A DNA stretch of 64,000 nt. Origin: Schauerella fraxinea (GTDB taxonomy: Bacteria; Pseudomonadota; Gammaproteobacteria; Burkholderiales; Burkholderiaceae_B). The notes beneath the pieces were generated by a model. That model had not been told where the DNA came from. It saw only the letters and a program-made list of their open reading frames with translations, and did no database searches. Where the stretch lies: positions 1,612,001 through 1,676,000 of the forward strand of contig JAVDKK010000001.1 in NCBI GenBank assembly GCA_030849945.1, written 5' to 3'. A program made the position numbers and the translations under genes. Shown piece after piece: positions 18,078-26,720 of the stretch (positions are counted from its first letter, which is position 1; each line of letters starts with the position of its first letter).

Positions 18078-19818
18078 GAACGGCTCCCTGCTGCTGCTTC
18101 TCGATCAGGTTCTTGCGCGCGTCGCCATACACGTCGGTTTTGAACGGGTCCAGACCCACTCGGCCCACCACATCCACGAACCGCTCGGCATCGCTGTCGC
18201 GCAGTTTCAGATAGGTTTGGATCAGCGTTTCAACGACGTCTGGCACTTCATCGCGTGCGAACGACGGCCCAATGATCTTGCCGATCGCCGCACCGCCCGG
18301 ACGAATCACGCCTTTGGCATCGAGGTGCTCACCGGGGCCTGCGCTTTGGCGGCCGCCGATGGTGACCTGATACCACTCCTCGCCGCCCTTATCCACACCC
18401 AGAATGCCGATGTGGCCCACGTGATGGTGACCGCAAGAGTTGATGCAGCCCGAGATGTTCAAGTCGAGTTCGCCGATCTCGAATTGATAGTCGAGATTGT
18501 CGAAGCGGCGTTGGATCGACTCGGCCACCGGAATCGAAACGGCATTGGCCAAGGCGCAGAAGTCGCCGCCCGGACAGGCGATGATGTTGTTGATCAAGCC
18601 GATGTTGGCATGCGCCAAGCCGAGCGGCGTGAGTTTTTCCCACAGCGCGGGCAGGTCGCTCTGACGCACATGGGCAAAGATGAGGTTCTGTTCGTGCGAC
18701 ACACGCATCTCGCCTGCGCTGTAGGCGTCGGCGAGATCGGCGACGGCATCCATTTGATCTGCCGTGAGATCGCCCGGCGGCACGCCCGTCTCCTTCAACG
18801 ACAAGGTCACACAGGCGTAACCTGGCTCGCGGTGCGGATGCACGTTCTTGCGCAGCCAGCGTGCAAACGTCGGCTGTTGCGCGGCCAGTGCCGGCGTGGG
18901 ATCGGGTGCCTGCGCCGCATCGGCGTCATAGGCCGGCGTCGTAAAGCGCGTGGCGATGGCGTCCAGGTCGGCTTGGGTCAGCTTGTTGGGGCCATCCTTG
19001 ATGTGTTGCCATTCGCGCTCGACCTGCTCGCCAAACACTTCCGGCGTCAGATCCTTCACCAGAATCTTGATGCGCGCCTTGTATTTGTTATCGCGGCGCC
19101 CATGCAGGTTGTACACCCGCAAAATGGCTTGCAGATACGTCAGCAGGTCGTACCACGGCAGAAAGTTGCGGATCACCTTGCCCACGATCGGCGTGCGGCC
19201 CATGCCACCGCCCACCGCCACGCGAAAGCCGATCACGCCGTCAACCGTATCCGCCTGCAAACCGATATCGTGCACACCCACGGCGGCACGATCGGAGGGC
19301 GAACCGCTCACAGCGATCTTGAACTTGCGTGGCAGGAATGCGAACTCGGGATGAAAGGTCGACCACTGGCGAATGATCTCGCACCACACCAGCGGGTCGA
19401 CGATCTCGTCGGGTGCCACGCCAGCGAAGTGATCGGTGGTGGTGTTGCGAATGCAGTTGCCGCTGGTTTGAATGGCGTGCATCTGCACCGTTGCCAACGC
19501 CGCAAGGATCTTCGGCGTGTCTTCGAGGCTGGGCCAGTTGAACTGAATGTTCTGCCGCGTGCTGAAGTGCCCGTAGCCGCGATCCCAAGTGCGCGCGATA
19601 TGGCCGAGCATTCGCAACTGCTCGGCTGAAAGCAAGCCATACGGAATCGCCACGCGCAGCATGGGTGCATGGCGCTGAATATAGAGACCGTTTTGCAAGC
19701 GGAGCGGTCGGAAATCATCCTCGCTCAAATCGCCCGCAAGAAACCGCTGCATTTGATCACTGAACTGGGTAACGCGTTCCTCGACCAGTTGCTGGTCGAC
19801 TTCGTCATACTGATACAT
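18070..19818 (-). CDS. Nitrite/sulfite reductase, sirohaem [4Fe-4S] hemoprotein
   Basis: About 582 aa; reduces sulfite to sulfide, as inferred from its DUF934 partner. Both halves of the duplicated sirohaem fold are visible (FSTRQNIQFNW and SGNCIRNTTTDHFAG in the first). The cluster/sirohaem cysteines are in ACPGGDFC (about residue 415) and SGCINSCG (about 456). I place the start at the ATG at 19818 (protein MYQYDEVD), as relatives begin there. The open frame extends to 19893 but adds a low-quality leader. Nitrite reduction is possible chemically, but there is no nitrate/nitrite gene context. Confidence 0.9.
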   Translation of the reverse strand: MYQYDEVDQQLVEERVTQFSDQMQRFLAGDLSEDDFRPLRLQNGLYIQRHAPMLRVAIPYGLLSAEQLRMLGHIARTWDRGYGHFSTRQNIQFNWPSLEDTPKILAALATVQMHAIQTSGNCIRNTTTDHFAGVAPDEIVDPLVWCEIIRQWSTFHPEFAFLPRKFKIAVSGSPSDRAAVGVHDIGLQADTVDGVIGFRVAVGGGMGRTPIVGKVIRNFLPWYDLLTYLQAILRVYNLHGRRDNKYKARIKILVKDLTPEVFGEQVEREWQHIKDGPNKLTQADLDAIATRFTTPAYDADAAQAPDPTPALAAQQPTFARWLRKNVHPHREPGYACVTLSLKETGVPPGDLTADQMDAVADLADAYSAGEMRVSHEQNLIFAHVRQSDLPALWEKLTPLGLAHANIGLINNIIACPGGDFCALANAVSIPVAESIQRRFDNLDYQFEIGELDLNISGCINSCGHHHVGHIGILGVDKGGEEWYQVTIGGRQSAGPGEHLDAKGVIRPGGAAIGKIIGPSFARDEVPDVVETLIQTYLKLRDSDAERFVDVVGRVGLDPFKTDVYGDARKNLIEKQQQGAVHA

Positions 19819-19977
19819 GTTCGTCCACAGCGTTTCGGGTGCTTTAGGCGCCGAACTCGCTTCTCGTCTGGGGTATTCCAGGGCACACGGCAACGCCGCG
19901 GCGGGGAATATCGGATCGTTGACGTTAACGCACCCCTGCGGTGCTGAATACGCATAAAAGGCTATTTATAAATAACC

Positions 19978-20682
19978 TTAAGAAATATACGGATTGGGTT
20001 CGCCAGGATCTTGTGCGGGCGCGGTGTCGCCTGAGGCCTCGTCGGCAGGAATGAGACCGGTGACGGTGAGGGATGTAGCCGCGGGGCTTGGCGGGGCGGT
20101 GGAAGACGGGAAGGACGCAGGCGTTGAAGACGATGGGGACTTCGGCGTCAATGGACGGCGTTTTTTTCCGGCACGCGGTGGCGGGCGGCAGATGGCGCAG
20201 ACGTAATTGTGCCGGATGGCATGCGCGTGCGCCACAAATTCACCGTCGCATTGCGTGCATGCCGAGAGCTGGAGCATCTTGCTTTCGAAAAAACGCACCA
20301 ACATCCAGGCGCGTGTGAAGCTCAACGTGGGATTCCCGTTGCCTTGGGTTTGACACGCCACTTGATTGCGATAGAGCCGATACGCCTGCACGGTAAGACG
20401 CACGCCTTCGAGACGGGTTTCGCGGGCCAGAAAGCGGTAAATGCTATAGAACATCGACGAGTGGATATTCGGCATCCACGTCATGTACCAGTCTACCGAG
20501 AAGGGCAGCATGCCCTTGGGTGCCGCGCAGCCTTGCAGCTCGCGGTAAAGCTTGGCCAGTCGTTCGCGACTCAATGCGGTTTCGCTTTCGACCACTTGCA
20601 GTCGAGCGCCCAACATGATCATTTCCTTGGCCAGGATGATTTCGTCGGCATCGCGAGACACACTTTTCTTGTTTGTCGTCAT
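19978..20682 (-). CDS. flhC: Flagellar master regulator subunit FlhC with extended C-terminus
   Basis: Partner of FlhD in the FlhD4C2 activator of class II flagellar genes. The zinc cysteines are Cys142, Cys145, Cys162 and Cys165 (CTQC, CAIC), and the body (WYMTWMPNIHSSMFYSIYRF) is canonical. At 234 aa it is about 40 residues longer than the usual 190 or so. From about residue 167 it has a basic stretch and a Pro/Ser/Thr-rich tail. flhD is 19 bp upstream. The sulfite reductase gene follows in the same direction, so motAB and che genes do not directly follow, as they often do. Confidence 0.93.
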   Translation of the reverse strand: MTTNKKSVSRDADEIILAKEMIMLGARLQVVESETALSRERLAKLYRELQGCAAPKGMLPFSVDWYMTWMPNIHSSMFYSIYRFLARETRLEGVRLTVQAYRLYRNQVACQTQGNGNPTLSFTRAWMLVRFFESKMLQLSACTQCDGEFVAHAHAIRHNYVCAICRPPPRAGKKRRPLTPKSPSSSTPASFPSSTAPPSPAATSLTVTGLIPADEASGDTAPAQDPGEPNPYIS

Positions 20683-20701
20683 GGCTGCGATGCCGACGTC
20701 G

Positions 20702-21025
20702 TTACGTCACGCGCTCGACCGGTTGGTTGGCGAGCAGAATCGTGGCGTGGGCCTGCTGGAGCACACCGCCAAGCAGGTCTTTTGTGAGCGCGCTGAGCAC
20801 TTTCTGATCTTCGAAACGGAACTGGCACAACAACGCGCCGGAACTCGCAAGTCTCACCAGTTGTGCAGGGGACAGCCGCATCATGATGTTGGCGACCTCC
20901 TTGCTGAATCCCAAGCGAAACAAGGCACCCTCGAAATCGTCGTGAAGCAGACGTTGCGCAAGAAGGAGATAAGAGAGATTGACCTCTCGGATATCGGCGG
21001 CGGCGGACGTTAGTCTGTCTGGCAT
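20702..21025 (-). CDS. flhD: Flagellar master regulator subunit FlhD
   Basis: 107 aa from the second of two tandem ATGs. AGGAG lies 6 bp before this ATG but only 3 bp before the first (21028), so 21025 is preferred. The core EVNLSYLLLAQRLLHDD and RLSPAQLVRLA match FlhD. With FlhC it activates flagellar promoters. A 14-bp palindrome at 21141-21154, also found before the TetR gene, lies 116 bp upstream and suggests repression by that regulator. Confidence 0.92.
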   Translation of the reverse strand: MPDRLTSAAADIREVNLSYLLLAQRLLHDDFEGALFRLGFSKEVANIMMRLSPAQLVRLASSGALLCQFRFEDQKVLSALTKDLLGGVLQQAHATILLANQPVERVT

Positions 21026-21140
21026 CATGTACTCCTGAAACAGAGGAAGCGCTATCGATCCGTCTTGACGGAGCAGGGCGGCTACGAGCAAACGCAGTCG
21101 TGAGTGGAATAAAAATACCCATCTCGTTTATAGGTTAAAA

Positions 21141-21154
21141 ACCGTCTGGATGGT
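21141..21154. promoter_or_regulatory. TetR-type operator copy 1, upstream of flhD
   Basis: ACCGTCTGGATGGT, an imperfect palindrome, differs at two or three positions from the copies at 23050 and 23124. It lies between the chemoreceptor stop and flhD. Confidence 0.65.
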
Positions 21155-21164
21155 TTGATGAAGA

Positions 21165-22949
21165 TCAAAACTTCGACCAGTCGTCACTGTCGCCAGGGTG
21201 GGCGCTTGTGGGTTCGGCTGCGGTATCAGGGGCTTGCGGCAGGGGCAGCGGGATGGCCCTACTTTCAGGTGTTGCAGGTGGGCGGGGTGCTAGGGTCTTC
21301 GCCATTGCACCAGGCGATTTGGCCACGCTGCGCGCCATTGCCGCCGAAGGCGTGGCCTGACGCGCAGGTTGGCGCAACCGGGCAGGCGGCTGGGCATGTT
21401 GGCGGTCGCCCAATTGGAAGACGGATACCGCTGCGAGCAGTTCGTCGGCCTGCTCGCGCAGCCCTTGCGCCGCGGCGGCGCTTTGCTCGACCAATGCGGC
21501 GTTCTGCTGCGTGGTTTGATCCATTTGGGTAACCGCTTCGCCTACCTGAGCCACGCCCACGCTCTGCTCTTTATTGGCCACGCTTATCTCATTCATGAGG
21601 GTCATGACGTGCTGTGTGGATGCCACTATGTCGGTCATGCTCTGACCCGCCTGTCCTACGAGCGTTGTGCCATGGCTCACGCGATCGACGCTCGTGTTGA
21701 TCAGTTCGCTGATTTCCTTGGCCGCTTGCGCTGCACGCTGCGCGAGGCTGCGCACTTCGCCTGCCACCACGGCAAAGCCTCGGCCGTGCTCGCCCACACG
21801 CGCGGCCTCGACGGCAGCATTGAGCGCCAGGATATTGGTCTGGAAGGCGATGCCTTCGATCGTATTGATGATGCCGGCCATGCGCTTGGCGCTGTCGTCG
21901 ATGCCGCGCATCGTCGCGATCATCTGGTTGACGACGTCGCCGCCTTGACCGGCCACGCCGGCAGCCGTATGGGCGAGTTCGGTGGCTTGCACGGCGTTGG
22001 AGGCATTGTGCTGCACCGTGGAGCCCAGTTCTTCCATCGAGGCGGCCGTTTGTTCCAAGGCGGCTGCTTGCTCCTCGGTTCGCGCGCTCAAGTCATTGTT
22101 GCCTTCGGCGATCTGCGCGCTGGCGATCGCAACCGCTTCGGCGTTGCCCCGTACGCCCGAGACCACATTCTTCAGCATGTCGCGCATGGCCACCAACGTC
22201 TTCAGCACGCTGTCGTGATCGTTCTTGCGCAGCGTTATCGCGTGATAGAGCTCGCCCCGGCCCACGGCATCGGCGACATGCTTGAGTTCATGCGGCTCCG
22301 CACCCAATTGGCGGATGATGGTTCGGGTGATGTAGGTAGCAGCAGTCGCGCTGATGAGTAGCGCACCGATAAGCACACTGGCCAACGTCACGACGGTGGT
22401 GTGCAGCTTTGCCTGCAAGGCGTTGTGGGCGGATTCCGCCAGCGCCGATTGCCGGTCGTTCATCGCGTCCAGATGCCTTTGCAAGGGTGCGATAGCGCCG
22501 AACAGCTCTGTGGATACGAAGGTGGCCAATCCGCCCGAGTCATCTTCGCGCAGCAAAGCGGTCAGTTTGTCCAGAGCGGCATCCGCTCTGGCCTTGAGGG
22601 GCTCCAGTGCCAGCAGATCGGCTTCTTCCTCAGGCGAATCTATGCCTGCTTCAAAAGCAGTCAGTGCAGGCGCGACCCGCGTGCGCGCGTCGCCCAGGGT
22701 CTTGCGGCTCACATCCCAACTTTGGATGCCCATGAGCGTTTGGGTTGCCGCATTGACGGCATCAATGGCATACACGTCGGCCACCGTATTGAGATGTCGA
22801 ATCGGCAGCAAATTGTGGGTGTACACCTGCTCAGCCGAATCGACCGCATCGCTGAACGCTCTGATGCTCATGCCGTTCGTAATGAAGAAAAACACGAGAA
22901 ACACGGCGGTGAGGGCGATCAGTTGTGTGGAGATTTTGAGCTTATTCAT
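21165..22949 (-). CDS. Methyl-accepting chemotaxis protein
   Basis: About 594 aa from the ATG at 22949 (MNKLKIST); the open frame reaches 23003 but the extra leader is not protein-like. One N-terminal transmembrane helix, a four-helix-bundle periplasmic domain, a second helix, HAMP and a cytoplasmic signalling domain are seen. The CheA/CheW contact hairpin (GRGFAVVAGEVRSLAQR) is intact. The protein ends DDWSKF, which resembles the aromatic pentapeptide that tethers CheR in Tar/Tsr receptors. An operator-like palindrome lies 100 bp upstream. The ligand is unknown. Confidence 0.92.
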   Translation of the reverse strand: MNKLKISTQLIALTAVFLVFFFITNGMSIRAFSDAVDSAEQVYTHNLLPIRHLNTVADVYAIDAVNAATQTLMGIQSWDVSRKTLGDARTRVAPALTAFEAGIDSPEEEADLLALEPLKARADAALDKLTALLREDDSGGLATFVSTELFGAIAPLQRHLDAMNDRQSALAESAHNALQAKLHTTVVTLASVLIGALLISATAATYITRTIIRQLGAEPHELKHVADAVGRGELYHAITLRKNDHDSVLKTLVAMRDMLKNVVSGVRGNAEAVAIASAQIAEGNNDLSARTEEQAAALEQTAASMEELGSTVQHNASNAVQATELAHTAAGVAGQGGDVVNQMIATMRGIDDSAKRMAGIINTIEGIAFQTNILALNAAVEAARVGEHGRGFAVVAGEVRSLAQRAAQAAKEISELINTSVDRVSHGTTLVGQAGQSMTDIVASTQHVMTLMNEISVANKEQSVGVAQVGEAVTQMDQTTQQNAALVEQSAAAAQGLREQADELLAAVSVFQLGDRQHAQPPARLRQPARQATPSAAMARSVAKSPGAMAKTLAPRPPATPESRAIPLPLPQAPDTAAEPTSAHPGDSDDWSKF

Positions 22950-23049
22950 TGGCTTGGTTCTGGCAGGAAGCTGCGAACGATCGGATCGTCGCGCTGGGCA
23001 CACGGGCCGGGGAATGCGCGGGCAGTCCGGAAAACATTTGAGAATGTAA

Positions 23050-23063
23050 ACCGTCTGGTCGGT
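23050..23063. promoter_or_regulatory. TetR-type operator copy 2, upstream of the chemoreceptor gene
   Basis: ACCGTCTGGTCGGT, 101 bp before the chemoreceptor ATG and 60 bp from copy 3, in the divergent region between the chemoreceptor and TetR genes. Confidence 0.65.
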
Positions 23064-23123
23064 ATGTTAACGAACTTAAGCGAAGATGTCATCCAAATTA
23101 GGCCTAAACACCACGAAATAACG

Positions 23124-23137
23124 ACCGTCTAGACGGT
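23124..23137. promoter_or_regulatory. TetR-type operator copy 3, upstream of the tetR-family gene
   Basis: ACCGTCTAGACGGT is a perfect 14-bp palindrome lying 81 bp before the probable ATG of the regulator, the usual place for an autorepression site. Confidence 0.7.
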
Positions 23138-23218
23138 ACTATGCAACGACTGCAAGCTGCAGTTGGCAGCGGTAGTATCGCGACGCACAAGTGCGGAAGA
23201 ATTCAATTGGGAACAGGC

Positions 23219-23761
23219 ATGAAGAGACAGGCGGATGTGACGCGCAAGGCCCTGCTGACAGCAGCAAACGAGGTGATCGCCGAGTTCGGCGCAATCACGT
23301 TCACGTTGGACGCGGTGGCGCTTAAAGCTGGGCTTAGCAAGGGTGCCTTGTTACACCATTTTCCGTCGAAGAAAGAGTTGGTCGCCGCCATGGTGAAAGA
23401 CATGGTCGACCAATTCACCGCGATGGTGTCGGAACTGGCCGCCAAGGATCCCGAACCCCGGGGCCGGAGTGCGCGCGCATACGTCCGGGTGATCGCTGGT
23501 CAGTCGAAGAAAGAATATGACGCTTGGGCGTCGATGAGCGCTGCGCTGTTGTCGGACATGTCGTTGCTGCACATGTGGCGGTCGGCCGTATCGGAGGCGC
23601 TGGCCGCGGACCTGGAGGAAACCGACGATCCCACCGGGGCACTCGTGGCGCGCCTGGCGGCTGACGGTATTTGGGCCTCGGATATCTACGGCACATACGG
23701 ATTCGAAGATGCACGGCGACGGGCCTTGCTCGACCGTCTGGTTGCGCTTACACGGGCCTGA
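23219..23761 (+). CDS. TetR/AcrR-family transcriptional regulator
   Basis: 180 aa from the ATG at 23219, preceded by GGGAACAGGC; an upstream in-frame ATG at 23141 is less likely. The N-terminal helix-turn-helix is clear (FTLDAVALKAGLSKGALLHHFPSKKEL, residues 28-54 or so). The ligand domain carries a TetR_C-type pattern with DAWASMSAAL. The three palindromes around it suggest control of itself, the chemoreceptor and flhDC. The inducer is unknown; there is no adjacent efflux pump, so it is not the usual drug-pump repressor. Confidence 0.9.
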   Translation: MKRQADVTRKALLTAANEVIAEFGAITFTLDAVALKAGLSKGALLHHFPSKKELVAAMVKDMVDQFTAMVSELAAKDPEPRGRSARAYVRVIAGQSKKEYDAWASMSAALLSDMSLLHMWRSAVSEALAADLEETDDPTGALVARLAADGIWASDIYGTYGFEDARRRALLDRLVALTRA

Positions 23762-24149
23762 AACCGCGAGCGGTCAGAATCGTTTGCTGGTGAGATGGGG
23801 GCATGCGAGAATCAATAATTGACGTCCATATGTAAGTAGCTGGGGCGTCTGTACCCGACAATCACCTCGCCTTTTTGTAAAACACCGGGCATGAGACGAC
23901 GTCCCACCGACGTCGGGCACGAATTATGCTTATGTGTCGCAAGAATTAACATTTGGCATTATTAGTAAAGCCATGCCTCACTTTCAAACCATTGGCAGCG
24001 ACTTCTGTCATAGGAGAAAGTGGTCCGTTGGCCAACCAAGACGCGCCATGCGACATCGGCTAACGGTAAGTTTTGCAACGTTTGGACTCGCTCAGATGTG
24101 CCTGGTGATCGGTGCGGATGTGGGTCGTGGGCCCACCATTAGATAAGCT
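23762..24149. other. 388-bp intergenic stretch before the phytochrome gene
   Basis: No convincing gene. An open frame at 23934-24146 gives a 70-residue peptide without any recognisable feature. The stretch is more AT-rich than its flanks around 23800-23960, as expected of promoter DNA for the phytochrome operon. Confidence 0.5.
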
Positions 24150-26339
24150 ATGTCATTGACTCCTTCCAACACGAATACCGCCGTCACGTTGCAAAACTGC
24201 GACAGCGAGCCGATTCACATCCCGGGTGCGATTCAACCCTGCGGTGCGTTGCTGGCGTTCGACCGTGCGGGTGTGTTGGCCTATGTCTCGGCGAATGCTG
24301 CTGATGTGTTGGGTGCACCGATCATGTTGGGGGTTCTCGCCACAGCGGATGCCATCCCTGCTGAATTAAGCACGGTACTGGTTCGTTGGCTGGAAGATGA
24401 GGACAACGATTTCGAGCCCTTCGTGGCAAACATTCAGGGCCAGGATTACGACATTATCGGCCACCGCAATGTGGACGGTTACGCGATCGTGGAACTGGAA
24501 CTGCGGGCCGATCCCTTGGCCGAGATGGCGCCGGCGCTCAGCCGGGCTTATCAGGCCGTTGAGCGTCTTCGGCGTCAGAAATCCATCGAATCGCTTTTGA
24601 ATATTGCTGTCCAGGAAATTCGCCATATCACCGGCTTCGACCGTGTCATGGCGTATCGCTTTCATCCCGATGAGAGCGGCGAGGTGGTGCGAGAAAGCCG
24701 CCGTGAGGACTTGGATAATTGGGAAGGTCGCCGCTATCCGGCAAGCGACATCCCGGCGCAGGCCCGCCGTCTCTACATCAAGAACACGCTTCGCCTGATC
24801 TCGGACGCCAAATACACGCCCGTGCATGTGTTGAGCCAGAACGCGTCCGCGCGTCCGCTCGATCTGAGTTCCAGCGTGCTACGCAGCGTGTCGCCGATTC
24901 ATATCGAATATATGGCGAATATGGGCGTGCACGCCTCGATGAGCGTATCCGTTGTGATCGACGGCCGCTTGTGGGGCATGATCGCTTGCCACCACATGGC
25001 GCCTCGTCATGTCGCGTTCGGCATTCGCATGGCATGCGAGGTGATGGCGCAGATTCTGTCGTCCACGATCGCCTCGTTCGAAGCGCAATCGCGCGCGGCC
25101 AAGGTGCAGGTCAGCACCGGGGTGGTCAATCGCATCGCGCAACGCGTGTGGAATTCGGAAGACATCCTCGCCGCCTTGACGCAAGAGTCGCCTACCCCCG
25201 CTGATTTGCTGCCGCACGACTCCGCGTTGTGTATGTGGGGCGGCGGCATGACGATTTGCGAAGGCATTGCCCCGCGGGGCGATATGCAATCGATCGTTGC
25301 GGCCCTGGAGCGTGCGGGTTCGCGAACCATCGCGTGCACGAGCATCGCCCACAGCTTCCCCGAGTTGCAAAGTCAGTTGGTGCCGTACGCGGGATTTCTG
25401 GCGTGCAAGTTCGACGCCGTGCACAACGGCTGGTTGATTTGGCTGCGCCGCGAGCAGGTTGAAACGTTGGTGTGGGGCGGTCAACCCGAAAAAGAGTACA
25501 CAACCGGCGCACTCGGGCCTCGGCTTACGCCGCGCGGTTCGTTCGATGAATGGCGTGAGGTCGTGCGCAACACGTGCCGTCCCTGGTTGCCGGAAGAGCT
25601 GGGCGCCGCCGAGAACCTGCGCGACGAGTTGTCGCAGATTACGGCATCGCGCGCGGCGGAGATGGATCGCGCGCGCTCGGCGCTCCTGGCGATGCTGGGT
25701 CACGATCTGCGCGATCCGCTGCAATCGATCAATGTGGCGGCAACGTTGCTCACCCGTACCGATGGCGCCGGCGCCCGAATGGGTGAGCGCATCCGCACCT
25801 CGAGTGGCCGGATGCAGCGCCTGATCGCGCAAGTGTTGGATCTATCGCGCCTGCAAGGCGGGCTCGGGCTCGGTATGGCGCCTGGCGACTGCGACCTTGC
25901 CGCAATTGTGATCGATCTGGTGGAAGAGTCGCGCATTGCGCATCCCTCGATTTCGATTCAGCTCGATCTGGATGCGCACTTGATGCTGCAAGCCGACGGC
26001 GATCGCATGGCGCAGGTGATTTCGAATCTGCTGAGCAATGCAATCAAGCATGGCATGGTGGGCGCCCCGATTTTGATAACCGGCCGCACGTTGGGCGAGG
26101 CGATCGTGATCCACGTGATCAACGATGGCCCGCCGATCGACGCCGACATACTCGAACATTTATTCGCCCCATTCAAACCCCAATCGGTAGGCCGTCCGCG
26201 TAATCGCAGCGGGCTCGGATTGGGACTTTATATTGCCGACCAGGTCGTCGCAGGCCATGGCGGACGCATCGACGTGGTGTGCGAAAACGGCATTGTGGAT
26301 TTTGCCGTCGTACTGCCCGTCGGGCGGAGCAAGACATGA
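24150..26339 (+). CDS. bphP: Bacteriophytochrome histidine kinase
   Basis: Red/far-red photoreceptor kinase, 729 aa. The PAS domain has the biliverdin-linking Cys17 in QNCDSEPIHIPGAIQ. The GAF domain carries the DIP motif (YPASDIPAQARRLY) and a PHY domain follows. The kinase core has phospho-acceptor His at about 517 (LGHDLRDP), NLLSNAIKHG and SGLGLGLYIAD. All chromophore and kinase landmarks I can check are present. No haem oxygenase gene for biliverdin synthesis is within the window. It is followed by a receiver and a DHp-like protein, which together look like a light-signalling relay. Confidence 0.94.
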   Translation: MSLTPSNTNTAVTLQNCDSEPIHIPGAIQPCGALLAFDRAGVLAYVSANAADVLGAPIMLGVLATADAIPAELSTVLVRWLEDEDNDFEPFVANIQGQDYDIIGHRNVDGYAIVELELRADPLAEMAPALSRAYQAVERLRRQKSIESLLNIAVQEIRHITGFDRVMAYRFHPDESGEVVRESRREDLDNWEGRRYPASDIPAQARRLYIKNTLRLISDAKYTPVHVLSQNASARPLDLSSSVLRSVSPIHIEYMANMGVHASMSVSVVIDGRLWGMIACHHMAPRHVAFGIRMACEVMAQILSSTIASFEAQSRAAKVQVSTGVVNRIAQRVWNSEDILAALTQESPTPADLLPHDSALCMWGGGMTICEGIAPRGDMQSIVAALERAGSRTIACTSIAHSFPELQSQLVPYAGFLACKFDAVHNGWLIWLRREQVETLVWGGQPEKEYTTGALGPRLTPRGSFDEWREVVRNTCRPWLPEELGAAENLRDELSQITASRAAEMDRARSALLAMLGHDLRDPLQSINVAATLLTRTDGAGARMGERIRTSSGRMQRLIAQVLDLSRLQGGLGLGMAPGDCDLAAIVIDLVEESRIAHPSISIQLDLDAHLMLQADGDRMAQVISNLLSNAIKHGMVGAPILITGRTLGEAIVIHVINDGPPIDADILEHLFAPFKPQSVGRPRNRSGLGLGLYIADQVVAGHGGRIDVVCENGIVDFAVVLPVGRSKT

Positions 26340-26357
26340 TTTTTTGGAGAATGACGC

Positions 26358-26720
26358 GTGACCAATGAAACCACGCTGCGTGTGTTGATCGTCGACGATA
26401 ACGAGATGGCGTCCGAATTGCTTTCGGAGTTTCTCGAGTTGTCCGGCCATACACCGCAGGTTGCGCACACGGGTGCCCAGGCTTTGGAAATCGCCACGGC
26501 GTTTGCGCCCGACGTTGCGATCGTCGACATCGTGCTGCCCGATATGGACGGCTACGCATTGGCCGACACCATGAAGCGCACGCTCGCGCGACCGCCGAAA
26601 ATCGTTGCGTTGAGCGGCCTGCCCAAGAATATGCGGCGCGGCGATCACTCGCTGTTTGACGCTTGGCTTGAAAAGCCTGCCGATCTTGAAACGTTGGAAG
26701 CCACGCTGCTGAAGGTATGA
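26358..26720 (+). CDS. Single-domain response regulator
   Basis: 120-aa receiver only: acidic pocket VLIVDDNEM, phospho-acceptor Asp in VAIVDIVLPDMDG, switch residue in VALSG and the conserved Lys in EKPAD. It lacks an output domain, so it must act through a partner. It starts 18 bp after the phytochrome and overlaps the next gene by 4 bp (ATGA), which makes the phytochrome its probable kinase. Confidence 0.92.
   Translation: MTNETTLRVLIVDDNEMASELLSEFLELSGHTPQVAHTGAQALEIATAFAPDVAIVDIVLPDMDGYALADTMKRTLARPPKIVALSGLPKNMRRGDHSLFDAWLEKPADLETLEATLLKV

Noticed and set aside
23934..24146. 70-codon ORF before the phytochrome gene
   Set aside because: No ribosome site, no motif, and an atypical composition; more likely promoter DNA.
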